Shown here: piece after piece, positions 1-6,920 of the stretch
Numbering within the stretch: the first letter of the stretch is position 1
Layout: each line of letters starts with the position of its first letter
Source of the DNA: Acidaminococcaceae bacterium
GTDB lineage: Bacteria; Bacillota; Negativicutes; Acidaminococcales; Acidaminococcaceae
Assembly (NCBI GenBank): GCA_029004715.1
Contig: JAQVYX010000009.1
Span: 1 to 35,745, forward strand
Length of the DNA stretch: 35,745 nt
Reading direction: 5' to 3'
Translations under genes and position numbers: made by a program
The notes under the pieces: generated by a model
What the model was told of the DNA's origin: nothing
Database searches by the model: none
Seen by the model: the letters and a program-made list of their open reading frames with translations, nothing else

Positions 1-773
1 AAGTTATAAAAAAAAGAGTACATCCTGTATTCCAAAAAGACTTAATGGCCTTTGTTGCAAGTAGAGAAATGATTAAGCTATATGAATCTGGAACAACAGA
101 GGTTTACAAAGAGTATTTACGTACAGATAATGAACATAGTGGCAGCCAATGGTATAAAAATAGGTATAGTTTTGCACGAAATCCCCTAAATGGGCATATA
201 ATGCTGTTTATTGTGGTGAAAAATATTCATGCAGAAAAATTGGCGGAAGTTAAAATAAAATATGCCGCTGAACACGATGCTTTGACGGGAGCTTATAATA
301 GAGGGGCGTTAAGCAGGCTTGCTAAGGACAAACTTGAAAGGTTGGGTGATGATAAGTATACAGCCTTTGTTATTTTCGATTTAGATAAATTCAAAGAAGT
401 TAACGATACATATGGTCATCAAAAGGGTGATCAAGTTTTGTGTACTTTAGTTAAAACAATCCATAGAGTTTTCCGCAGAGAAGATTGTGTTTGTCGTTTA
501 GGCGGAGATGAATTTGCCGTGCTGCTGGAAGGAATGGGAGACGAGGCATTGCTGCTCAAAAAAGCTAAGGAGATTTGCAAGAGTATTGCCAATGAGCATT
601 TTCATTTAACTACAGCACCGGTGACTTGTTCGGTGGGGGCAGCTATAGCTCCGCAACATGGTATTACTTTTGAGGAGTTATATAAACATGCGGATGAAGC
701 ATTATATTTAATAAAAGATAAAGGCAGAAATGGTTATTGTTTGTATGGACATGACCCTACAAAATTGGCTTGA
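1..773 (+). CDS. PAS-GGDEF diguanylate cyclase, 5'-truncated by window edge
   Basis: Makes the second messenger cyclic di-GMP from two GTP. The reading frame is open to the first base of the window, so the ATG at 45 in the ORF track is internal and the true start lies upstream. The first ~75 visible residues look like the C-terminal half of a PAS sensor domain ending in the usual linker before DALTGAYNR. The GGDEF domain follows, with an intact RLGGDEF active site. RRED sits five residues before GGDEF and fits the RxxD inhibitory I-site, so product inhibition is likely. The family is known; the signal sensed cannot be read because the N-terminus is missing. No terminator is obvious directly after the stop codon. 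Confidence 0.93.
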   Translation, partial: VIKKRVHPVFQKDLMAFVASREMIKLYESGTTEVYKEYLRTDNEHSGSQWYKNRYSFARNPLNGHIMLFIVVKNIHAEKLAEVKIKYAAEHDALTGAYNRGALSRLAKDKLERLGDDKYTAFVIFDLDKFKEVNDTYGHQKGDQVLCTLVKTIHRVFRREDCVCRLGGDEFAVLLEGMGDEALLLKKAKEICKSIANEHFHLTTAPVTCSVGAAIAPQHGITFEELYKHADEALYLIKDKGRNGYCLYGHDPTKLA

Positions 774-824
774 TAAACTTTTCTTAGGTCGTAAGCAAAT
801 AAAACTAAATATTCTGATAATTGC

Positions 825-853
825 TTGCATTTTATAAATTTTAGAGTTATAAT
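825..853 (+). promoter_or_regulatory. Sigma-A promoter of the 857-1167 RNA
   Basis: TTGCAT at 825-830 and a perfect TATAAT at 848-853 are separated by exactly 17 bases. Transcription would start around 858-861. No ribosome site and credible ORF follow on this strand; the next feature downstream is a structured RNA with a terminator. Confidence 0.75.
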
Positions 854-856
854 TTA

Positions 857-1167
857 GGCGATGATAGGGCTGGATTTAAATAGGTGGAGAAGGATCGGAA
901 GATGTGAAGATGGTTTTCTTTTCATTGAAGAGTTATTGCTCGGAATAGTCTAAAGTGGGATTTGTCCTTCTAGCCTATTTTTATACAAGGGGTAGGTGAT
1001 ACTTGCCTACCCCATTGTTTAGAGGCAACACCTGGGAGGGTGTTTGGTGACGTGGTCGCCTTACTCATTCCGTATGTTCATAGTATTTGGAAAATGTTTG
1101 ATTATTAACTTGGTGGTCGCGTCAAAAAAAGAAGGTAGAGGGGATAAAATCCTCTACCTTCTTTTTT
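857..1167 (+). ncRNA. Unidentified structured non-coding RNA (~310 nt)
   Basis: The stretch between the diguanylate cyclase and convergent mrp has a promoter, several strong helices and an intrinsic terminator but no supported protein gene. Visible helices: AAATAGG (878-884) plus AGAAGGA (888-894) pair with TCCTTCT (965-971) and CCTATTT (974-980), closing an ~70-nt inner domain; GGGGTAGG (989-996) pairs with CCTACCCC (1006-1013); AACACC (1027-1032) pairs with GGTGTT (1039-1044); GGC/GCC (1024-1026/1058-1060) may enclose that hairpin. The motif GTGGTCGC occurs twice (1052-1059 and 1113-1120), and GGCGAT near the 5' end can pair with either copy. I looked for RNase P, tmRNA, SRP RNA, T-box and common riboswitch signatures and found none. 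6S-like or lineage-specific RNA remains possible. Confidence 0.6.
1124..1167. terminator. Bidirectional intrinsic terminator
   Basis: GAAGGTAGAGG pairs with CCTCTACCTTC around a short loop. The stem is flanked by a run of A on the left and T on the right, so it can stop the ncRNA from the left and mrp from the right. Confidence 0.88.
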
Positions 1168-1209
1168 GTCTTTTAATCTAATAATTAGAATGGTATTTTT
1201 TAGGGAAGT

Positions 1210-2052
1210 TTAATTGTTCAGCAAGTTTTTGACAATATTTTCTAAAGCCATATTTGTTTCTTTGCTTAATTTATCTAGGGGGTCACCATTGTCATCGCTT
1301 TCAACAATCTGCGGGTCAATAGGAATTTTTCCTAAGAAAGAAATATGCTTTTCAGCAGCCAATTTTTCGCCGCCACCACTTTTAAAAATATTGTGCACGG
1401 TATGGCAATTAGGACAAACAAAACCACTCATGTTTTCGATAATGCCGGCAACGGGAATTTTTGCCAATTCACAGAAATTCAGAGACTTACGCACATCGGC
1501 TAGGGCTATTTCCTGAGGAGTAGTAACCACTATGGCTTTGGCATCAGGAATAGTTTGGACAACGGTTAAAGGTTCATCACCGGTCCCGGGCGGGCAGTCG
1601 ATAATTAAATAGTCAAGTGGTGACCACTTAGTGTCAGCCAAGAATTGACGAATTACACCAATTTTTATCGGGCCACGCCAAATAAGGGCGGCGTCATTAT
1701 CGGCAAGAAGACCCTGCACGGTCATTACTTCTAAATTATCCTTGTACTGGTATGGCAGCATTTTATTTCCCACGGTATTAATTGGGATACCGGTTAAACC
1801 AAGTATGCCGGCAATACTAGGACCGTGAAGATCAACATCTAAAAGTCCAACCTTAAAGCCTTTTTTACTTAAAAGTACTGCTATATCAGCAGCTACGGTG
1901 CTTTTACCTACGCCACCTTTACCACTCATTATCACCAATTTGTTTTTTACTTGGCTTAAAAATTTTTCAATATTGAGGTCTTGTTCACTGGGTTCAGGCT
2001 TGTTATTGCAGCTAGTACAATCCTCGTGCGAACAGTTATCGCATTCTGACAT
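1210..2052 (-). CDS. mrp: Mrp/NBP35-family Fe-S cluster carrier P-loop ATPase
   Basis: Cytosolic ATPase of the Mrp/ApbC/NBP35 family, which carries and transfers Fe-S clusters to apoproteins. The 280-residue protein has a deviant Walker A motif, SGKGGVGKST, near residue 43, the family sequence DVDLHGPS, and IIDCPPGTGDEP around the switch region. A CPNC pair in the C-terminal half is the expected bridging cluster site. The N-terminal tail CDNCSHEDCTSC is cysteine-rich and resembles the extra ferredoxin-like cluster segment of NBP35-type members. Ribosome site AGGAGG lies a few bases before ATG. It is a single-gene unit divergent from 2207, with its own promoter. Confidence 0.93.
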   Translation of the reverse strand: MSECDNCSHEDCTSCNNKPEPSEQDLNIEKFLSQVKNKLVIMSGKGGVGKSTVAADIAVLLSKKGFKVGLLDVDLHGPSIAGILGLTGIPINTVGNKMLPYQYKDNLEVMTVQGLLADNDAALIWRGPIKIGVIRQFLADTKWSPLDYLIIDCPPGTGDEPLTVVQTIPDAKAIVVTTPQEIALADVRKSLNFCELAKIPVAGIIENMSGFVCPNCHTVHNIFKSGGGEKLAAEKHISFLGKIPIDPQIVESDDNGDPLDKLSKETNMALENIVKNLLNN

Positions 2053-2092
2053 TATGATTCCTCCTTCAAAAAGTTTTAGTATAACTGGTATA

Positions 2093-2121
2093 ATTATAGG
2101 TTAAATTTAAGATTGTTGCAA
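2093..2121 (-). promoter_or_regulatory. Promoter of mrp
   Basis: On the minus strand TTGCAA (2121-2116) is followed after 17 bases by TATAAT (2098-2093), about 40 bases before the mrp start codon. Confidence 0.7.
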
Positions 2122-2206
2122 ATAATATGATATAGGGAAAAAATAAATGGCTAACTTCGTTTTGTTTTCGTGTATAATAAAAGATAGAAAGATAAGGAGG
2201 GAAAAA

Positions 2207-2842
2207 ATGAAATTAATACATATTTATAAAAAAATGGTACTGGCAATCGCTATAACTGCTTTGTGTTTAAGTTCGACATTGGTGTCTGCTCAGGAGCGCA
2301 AAACGCTTTTGGCCGATGGGGAGCTTTTTACTGTGGCGCGGGTTATGGATACCGGTAAAATATTATATGAAAACACGGCCAATAGTACTTGGGTTTGGCA
2401 GGGAACTAGCGGTTATCCTTTAGGTTTATCTTTCGGCGTAATTGTAAACAAGGCCAATACAAGAACAAATATGGTTGAGAAAAAACATAATTTTAAGGCG
2501 AAAGTCTCTACGGAATCCATATTACTGGCGCAGGAGGCCAAAGCTAGTTGCGTTGGTAAGTCTTATGAAAATAAATTAATTCTTTATGGTACTACAGGTG
2601 AGAGCGAGGCTAAAACTGCGGTAGCTATTAATAAGGTGGAATTATTTGGCAGGTTGCTTAATGTAACAATAGCCTTGAGAAATGTAGCACCTAATATTTC
2701 TTTACCTAAAGCTTTGACTTATCAAGAAGCCAAGCAGACTATTTCTTTTAAAAAATTGCCTAAATTTGGTAATTTGCGTGTACGTTTTGTAGATATGAAG
2801 GGCAATACGTTAAAAATAGAAGACGTTGTACTTGGACGCTAA
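2207..2842 (+). CDS. Secreted protein of unknown function (211 aa)
   Basis: I do not recognise this family. The ORF track starts at 2147, but AAGGAGGG directly precedes the ATG at 2207, which also gives a proper signal peptide: MKLIHIYKK, then a hydrophobic stretch to about residue 24 and a likely cut after VSA. There is no lipobox cysteine, so it is probably exported in soluble form rather than lipidated. The mature part (~185 residues) is mixed beta-type sequence with aromatic turns such as WVWQGTSGYPLG and one cysteine. A TATAAT box lies at 2173-2178 but I see no good -35. The permease gene follows after 19 bases, so the two are probably co-transcribed; this does not reveal the function. 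Confidence 0.75.
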   Translation: MKLIHIYKKMVLAIAITALCLSSTLVSAQERKTLLADGELFTVARVMDTGKILYENTANSTWVWQGTSGYPLGLSFGVIVNKANTRTNMVEKKHNFKAKVSTESILLAQEAKASCVGKSYENKLILYGTTGESEAKTAVAINKVELFGRLLNVTIALRNVAPNISLPKALTYQEAKQTISFKKLPKFGNLRVRFVDMKGNTLKIEDVVLGR

Positions 2843-2861
2843 GAGTTAGGAGATTTTCTTA

Positions 2862-3599
2862 ATGGATTTACACTTATTAGTTATAACGTCCATAGCTGTT
2901 TTTGCTGCAACCATGTTTCAAACTATAGCAGGATTTGGATACGCAATTATAGGCGTTCCTCTTCTTTCCGGTATTTTAGGTATTAAGGAAACCGTAATTT
3001 TTCTTTTGATAGGTAGCGTTTACATGCGCATTTATGTAGTGTTTAAAGTGCGAAAAGAGCTAGAATTTGGTATGGTTAAACGTATATTTTTAGGGGCTAT
3101 GGTTGGAATTATTCCGGGGAGTATGATGCTTAGATACTTAGATGGTAATTCTTTGCGTATTGTTTTGGGTGTGACCTTAATTTTGGCGGTTATAGTTTTA
3201 AAATCTAATTATCGTTGGCATACGGTGCATGAGAAATTAGAGCAATTTTGTTTTGGAGTTATTGGTGGTTTTTTCAATGGATCCACCAGTGTAGGCGGAC
3301 CTCCTATAGTGCTTTATATGCTCAATGCTCAACAACCTAAAGAAAAAATGCGCGCCAATTTATTTTTATATTTTCTTATGACAAATATTTTTACGATGTT
3401 AGTTTGGCTTATCCTTGGAAGCGCACATTTTTCTGATATAGTGGGGTTGCCATTGTGGACATTACCGGCAGCTTTTCTTGGTATTTATGCCGGAGAAAAG
3501 ATTTTTTTCCATATTAACCAGCATTTATTTAACCGTATTGCTATGGCTACGATTTTGCTTAGTGGTTTAAATATGATTTACAAAGGTTTTAAGCTGTAA
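2862..3599 (+). CDS. TauE/SafE (TSUP) family membrane permease
   Basis: A 245-residue polytopic inner-membrane protein with about seven to eight hydrophobic segments. The N-terminal AATMFQTIAGFGYAIIGVP and the repeat FFNGSTSVGGPPIVLYML are characteristic of the TSUP (DUF81) family, whose members move sulfite, sulfoacetate, taurine-type sulfonates or other small organic anions. The substrate cannot be read from sequence. The ATG is preceded by GGAG at about nine bases. It lies 19 bases after the secreted protein gene and is followed by a terminator, so the transcription unit is probably 2207-3599. Confidence 0.9.
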   Translation: MDLHLLVITSIAVFAATMFQTIAGFGYAIIGVPLLSGILGIKETVIFLLIGSVYMRIYVVFKVRKELEFGMVKRIFLGAMVGIIPGSMMLRYLDGNSLRIVLGVTLILAVIVLKSNYRWHTVHEKLEQFCFGVIGGFFNGSTSVGGPPIVLYMLNAQQPKEKMRANLFLYFLMTNIFTMLVWLILGSAHFSDIVGLPLWTLPAAFLGIYAGEKIFFHINQHLFNRIAMATILLSGLNMIYKGFKL

Positions 3600-3603
3600 T
3601 ATT

Positions 3604-3645
3604 GTTAACAGTTTGAGCTATGTTTTTGGGTGCTAACTTTTTTTT
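3604..3645 (+). terminator. Terminator after the TSUP permease
   Basis: GTTAACA (3604-3610) pairs with TGCTAAC (3631-3637) with one A-C mismatch, followed by eight T. The T-run abuts the -35 box of the aro promoter. Confidence 0.6.
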
Positions 3646-3646
3646 C

Positions 3647-3675
3647 TTGACAGGTAATAATTTTGGGGTTAAGAT
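3647..3675 (+). promoter_or_regulatory. Promoter of the aromatic amino acid operon
   Basis: A perfect TTGACA (3647-3652) is separated by 17 bases from TAAGAT (3670-3675). The start site would be near 3682, inside the palindrome listed next and about 40 bases before the leader peptide. Confidence 0.82.
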
Positions 3676-3681
3676 TACACC

Positions 3682-3698
3682 AATTAGTTTAACTAATT
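3682..3698. promoter_or_regulatory. 17-bp perfect palindrome at the predicted aro start site
   Basis: AATTAGTT-T-AACTAATT begins seven bases after the -10 box. Its position suits a repressor operator; in RNA it could instead be a 5'-end hairpin. No regulator gene is in the window, so the protein is unknown. Confidence 0.45.
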
Positions 3699-3722
3699 AA
3701 CTACAAAGGGCGGTACTTATAG

Positions 3723-3857
3723 ATGAATACTCAAAATACAATGAATTGGACAACTGAATTTGCGTTTACTTTTGACCAAAGCTATTACTTTAGCGTTGGT
3801 TATTTTACTTGCGCACAATTTCATAGTTCTAATTCCGTAGCGAGACATCATAAATAG
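3723..3857 (+). CDS. Aromatic-rich leader peptide of the aro operon attenuator (44 aa)
   Basis: Too short for the ORF track. ATG at 3723 has the ribosome site AAAGGGCGG about nine bases upstream, lies ~40 bases after the predicted start site, and ends at TAG 3855-3857. The peptide carries one Trp, six Phe and three Tyr; all ten fall within 25 codons (for example EFAFTF, SYYFSVGYF). That composition, the position before all aromatic biosynthesis genes and the terminator after its stop codon fit a ribosome-stalling leader peptide like those known for pheA and trp operons. Low charged tRNA-Phe or tRNA-Tyr would stall the ribosome upstream and favour readthrough. I found no annotated counterpart from memory for this lineage. 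Confidence 0.8.
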   Translation: MNTQNTMNWTTEFAFTFDQSYYFSVGYFTCAQFHSSNSVARHHK

Positions 3858-3899
3858 GCGGCAGCTTGTTGTGGCCTTTAACTAAAGATTGGTTATGAT

Positions 3900-3928
3900 A
3901 CAGACTCTTTGCGAGTCTGTTTTTTTTA
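3900..3928 (+). terminator. Attenuator terminator of the aro operon
   Basis: ACAGACTC pairs with GAGTCTGT around a 5-nt loop and is followed by a run of T. It lies 43 bases after the leader stop codon and 40 bases before aroF, as expected of a conditional terminator. A competing helix is visible: ATCATAA (3847-3853), at the end of the leader ORF, can pair with TTATGAT (3893-3899), and GAG (3842-3844) could then take CTC (3905-3907) from the terminator stem. Confidence 0.82.
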
Positions 3929-3967
3929 TTCAAAATTAACATAAAAATTTAAGGGAGAGTGTTGAAA

Positions 3968-4981
3968 ATGATTATTGTAATGAAACCAGGGGCACCATTA
4001 GAAGAGTGTAATAAAATAAAAACAGGGTTGGAAAAACAAGGGTTTTATATTAATGAAAGTCGTGGTGTTAATTTTTGTATCTTTGGTGTAGTTGGCGACA
4101 CAAGTATGGTGGATAAACGCCGTATCAGTGCTAATGATTGGGTAGAAAAAATTATGGCAGTGCAGGAACCCTATAAACGTGCTAATCGTATGTTCCACCC
4201 GGAAAATACAGTAGTGGATGTCTGCGGTCAAAAAATTGGTGGAGAAAAGTTGGCTATTATTGCAGGACCTTGTTCCATCGAAACTTCAGCTCAAATGGAT
4301 ATAGTGGCAGGAGCGGTAAAATCGGCAGGAGCTAATTTTCTACGAGGAGGGGCTTTTAAGCCACGTACTTCACCTTATTCTTTCCAGGGTTTAAAGGAAA
4401 AAGGACTAGATATGTTAGTAGAAGCCGGGAAAAATAGTGGGCTACCCATAGTTACCGAAATTATGTCTATAGATAAAATCGAGAAATTTGTTGAATGTGT
4501 AGATGTTATACAGGTAGGTGCACGCAATATGCAAAACTTTGAACTTTTAAAAGAATTAGGTAAAACCAATGTTCCGATTTTACTTAAACGGGGGCTATCA
4601 GCTACTATCGAGGAGTGGCTCATGTCTGCAGAATATATTATGTCTGGTGGTAATGATAATGTTATTTTGTGTGAGCGGGGAATTCGCACATTTGAAACTT
4701 ATACTCGTAACACTTTGGATCTTAGCTCTATTCCTGCAGTAAAAAAATTAAGTCACTTACCTGTTATAGTTGATCCAAGCCATGCAGCCGGAATGTGGTG
4801 GATGGTAGAGCCCTTGGCAAAAGCGGCAGTAGCTGTCGGAGCCGACGGACTTATGATTGAAGTGCATAATGATCCGGAAAATGCTTGGTGTGATGGTGGG
4901 CAAAGTTTAAAACCGGAGAGATTTGCGCTTTTAATGCAAGAGTTAGAAAAAATTGCAGCTATTGTAGATAGAAAAATTTAA
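3968..4981 (+). CDS. aroF: DAHP synthase, first of two tandem copies
   Basis: Condenses phosphoenolpyruvate with erythrose 4-phosphate to 3-deoxy-7-phosphoheptulonate, the entry step of the shikimate pathway. The 337-residue protein is of the type I-beta (KDPS-like) kind: an N-terminal ferredoxin-like domain (~1-70, MIIVMKPGAP) known to mediate Tyr/Phe feedback in relatives such as the Thermotoga enzyme, then the TIM barrel with AGPCSIE, RGGAFKPRTSPYSFQG, QVGARNMQNF, LLKRG and the metal-binding DPSHAAG. The track start is GTG 3959, but ATG 3968 sits at the right distance from AGGGAG and matches the start of the second copy. The downstream copy begins 15 bases after the stop. Confidence 0.96.
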   Translation: MIIVMKPGAPLEECNKIKTGLEKQGFYINESRGVNFCIFGVVGDTSMVDKRRISANDWVEKIMAVQEPYKRANRMFHPENTVVDVCGQKIGGEKLAIIAGPCSIETSAQMDIVAGAVKSAGANFLRGGAFKPRTSPYSFQGLKEKGLDMLVEAGKNSGLPIVTEIMSIDKIEKFVECVDVIQVGARNMQNFELLKELGKTNVPILLKRGLSATIEEWLMSAEYIMSGGNDNVILCERGIRTFETYTRNTLDLSSIPAVKKLSHLPVIVDPSHAAGMWWMVEPLAKAAVAVGADGLMIEVHNDPENAWCDGGQSLKPERFALLMQELEKIAAIVDRKI

Positions 4982-4996
4982 AGGGGGAAAGTTATC

Positions 4997-6010
4997 GTGA
5001 TTATTGTATTAAAACCTGGTGCACCGCAAGAAGAATGTCAGAAAATAAAAAATATTTTACTAAAGAATAATTTCCAAATTAATGAAATTGTTGGCGTTAA
5101 CATTACTATTTATGGTGTGATTGGCGATACTAGCACTTTTGATCCACGCAGTATTACGGTTAATGACTGGGTGGAGAAGGTAATGCGAGTGCAAGAACCA
5201 TTTAAAAGGGCTAATCGCATGTTTCACCCAGAGGCTACTGTCATTGATGTTAGCGGAGTCAAATTTGGCAGCAAAAAATTAGCAGTAATCGCCGGTCCCT
5301 GCTCAATTGAGACTACAGGGCAAATAAATGGAGTGGCTGCTTCCGTTAAATCTGCAGGAGCAACTTTGTTGCGGGGGGGAGCTTTTAAACCACGTACTTC
5401 ACCATATTCTTTCCAGGGCCTAAAAGAAAAGGGCTTAGATATGCTTGTAGCAGCAGGTAAGTCGAATAAATTACCTGTCGTTACAGAAATTATGTCCATT
5501 GATAAAATAGAAAAATTTGTCGACTGTGTTGACCTAATTCAAGTAGGTGCACGCAATATGCAAAACTTTGAACTTTTAAAAGAATTAGGTAAAACTAATG
5601 TTCCGATTTTACTTAAACGGGGGTTATCAGCTACTATCGAAGAGTGGCTTATGTCCGCAGAATATATAATGTCTAGTGGTAATGAAAATGTTATACTTTG
5701 TGAAAGAGGTATTAGAACTTTTGAAACTTACACCCGTAATACTCTAGATCTTAGTGCTATACCGGCAGTAAAGAAGCTGAGCCATTTGCCGGTTATAGTA
5801 GACCCTAGTCATGCTGCAGGTATGTGGTGGATGGTAGAGCCCTTGGCAAAAGCAGCAGTAGCAGTGGGCGCCGATGGACTTATGATAGAAGTGCATAATG
5901 ATCCTGAAAATGCTTGGTGTGATGGGGCGCAAAGTCTTAAACCTGACCGTTTTGCTAATCTCATGAAAGAACTTTCTGAGATTGCGGAAATAGTTGGAAG
6001 AGAACTATAA
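4997..6010 (+). CDS. aroF: DAHP synthase, second tandem copy
   Basis: Same 337-residue architecture and same catalytic motifs as the preceding gene: regulatory ferredoxin-like domain, AGPCSIE, KPRTSPYSFQG, LLKRG, DPSHAAG. It starts with GTG at 4997 behind AAAGGGGG. The N-terminal regulatory domains of the two copies differ more (for example NESRGVNFCIFGVV against NEIVGVNITIYGVI) than the barrels, which suggests different feedback by Phe, Tyr or another product. Parts of the barrel are almost identical at the DNA level, pointing to gene conversion or a partly recent duplication. A silent copy is unlikely, since all catalytic residues are kept. Confidence 0.96.
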   Translation: MIIVLKPGAPQEECQKIKNILLKNNFQINEIVGVNITIYGVIGDTSTFDPRSITVNDWVEKVMRVQEPFKRANRMFHPEATVIDVSGVKFGSKKLAVIAGPCSIETTGQINGVAASVKSAGATLLRGGAFKPRTSPYSFQGLKEKGLDMLVAAGKSNKLPVVTEIMSIDKIEKFVDCVDLIQVGARNMQNFELLKELGKTNVPILLKRGLSATIEEWLMSAEYIMSSGNENVILCERGIRTFETYTRNTLDLSAIPAVKKLSHLPVIVDPSHAAGMWWMVEPLAKAAVAVGADGLMIEVHNDPENAWCDGAQSLKPDRFANLMKELSEIAEIVGREL

Positions 6011-6044
6011 TGTAGGTAGATTGTTTAAAGGTGGGCTCGCTATT

Positions 6045-6920
6045 TTGAAGAAAAAATTGCAGGATATAAATTTTGCTATTATAGGCTTAGGTCTAATTGG
6101 CGGTTCGTACGCAAAAGCGTTAAAAAATTTAAAAGTTAAAAATATAATTGGTGTAGATAGTAACCCTATTGTAGCTATGATGGCTAAAGATGAAGGGGTT
6201 ATAACGGAAACCTGTATTGATTCTATGGAAGCCTTGCAAAGGGCGGATGTTATTATTTGTGCTTTGTATCCTGATGCTGTAACGGATTTCGTCAAGGAAA
6301 ACGTGCAAAATTTCAAAAAAAATATAATTTTTACCGATGTTATGGGCATTAAAGGTGATCTTCTAGAAGAGGTGGACAAGTTTTTGGGACCAGGTCACGA
6401 TTTTGTTGCAGGGCATCCTATGGCTGGACGCGAAGGGCAAGGATATGGACAATCAGCTGCCGAAATTTTTAATGGTTCTAATTACATAGTTGTTTCCAGA
6501 GCTCAGAATAAAGAAGAAAATATAGCTTGGCTAAAAAGTTTTGCTTATGCTTTAGGCTGTAAAGACGTAGTGGAAGTAACACCTAAAGAACATGATGAAA
6601 TCATTGCTTATACCAGCAATTTACCTCATGTTATGGCTGTAGCTCTCGTTAATAGTGAATCTATGAACTCGAATAGCAAGCATTTTATCGCTGGGGGGTT
6701 TCGAGATGCTACGCGAGTAGCGGATATAAATGTAGCTTTGTGGGCAGATTTATTTATGCATAATAGAAAAAATGTGGTAGCAGAAATAACTAAATTGCAA
6801 AAACAATTAGGAATTTGGGAAAGAGCGCTGGCAACAGGTGACAGAGAGGGAATTGAACATATGATGAGTATTGCTAAGGAAAAGAGGAAGGAGCTGTTCA
6901 ATGCCAAAAATTTCCGTTGA
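6045..6920 (+). CDS. tyrA: Prephenate dehydrogenase
   Basis: Oxidises and decarboxylates prephenate to 4-hydroxyphenylpyruvate with NAD(P)+, the committed step to tyrosine. The nucleotide-binding motif GLGLIGGSYAKAL lies close to the N-terminus; GHPMAGREGQGY and SNLPHVMAVAL are family motifs. At ~290 residues it has the single catalytic unit and no ACT regulatory domain. The ORF track opens at TTG 5994 inside aroF, but AAAGGTGGG (6027-6035) places initiation at TTG 6045, which starts the protein just before the Rossmann strand; TTG 6021 is less likely. The 3' end overlaps aroB by 20 bases. Confidence 0.94.
   Translation: MKKKLQDINFAIIGLGLIGGSYAKALKNLKVKNIIGVDSNPIVAMMAKDEGVITETCIDSMEALQRADVIICALYPDAVTDFVKENVQNFKKNIIFTDVMGIKGDLLEEVDKFLGPGHDFVAGHPMAGREGQGYGQSAAEIFNGSNYIVVSRAQNKEENIAWLKSFAYALGCKDVVEVTPKEHDEIIAYTSNLPHVMAVALVNSESMNSNSKHFIAGGFRDATRVADINVALWADLFMHNRKNVVAEITKLQKQLGIWERALATGDREGIEHMMSIAKEKRKELFNAKNFR

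Noticed and set aside
861-953. 30-codon ORF (ATG 861 to TAA 951) inside the ncRNA
   Set aside because: No ribosome site fits between the predicted start site (~859) and this ATG, the sequence is better explained by RNA pairing, and there is no coding signature.
1105-1121. T-box-like GGTGGTCGCG before a terminator
   Set aside because: It only partly resembles the GGTGGNACCGCG consensus, the terminator does not use it, no specifier stem is visible and no gene lies downstream on the strand.
3968-6010. Tandem repeat as possible assembly duplication
   Set aside because: The two copies differ throughout, including start codons and N-terminal domains, so they are real paralogues.
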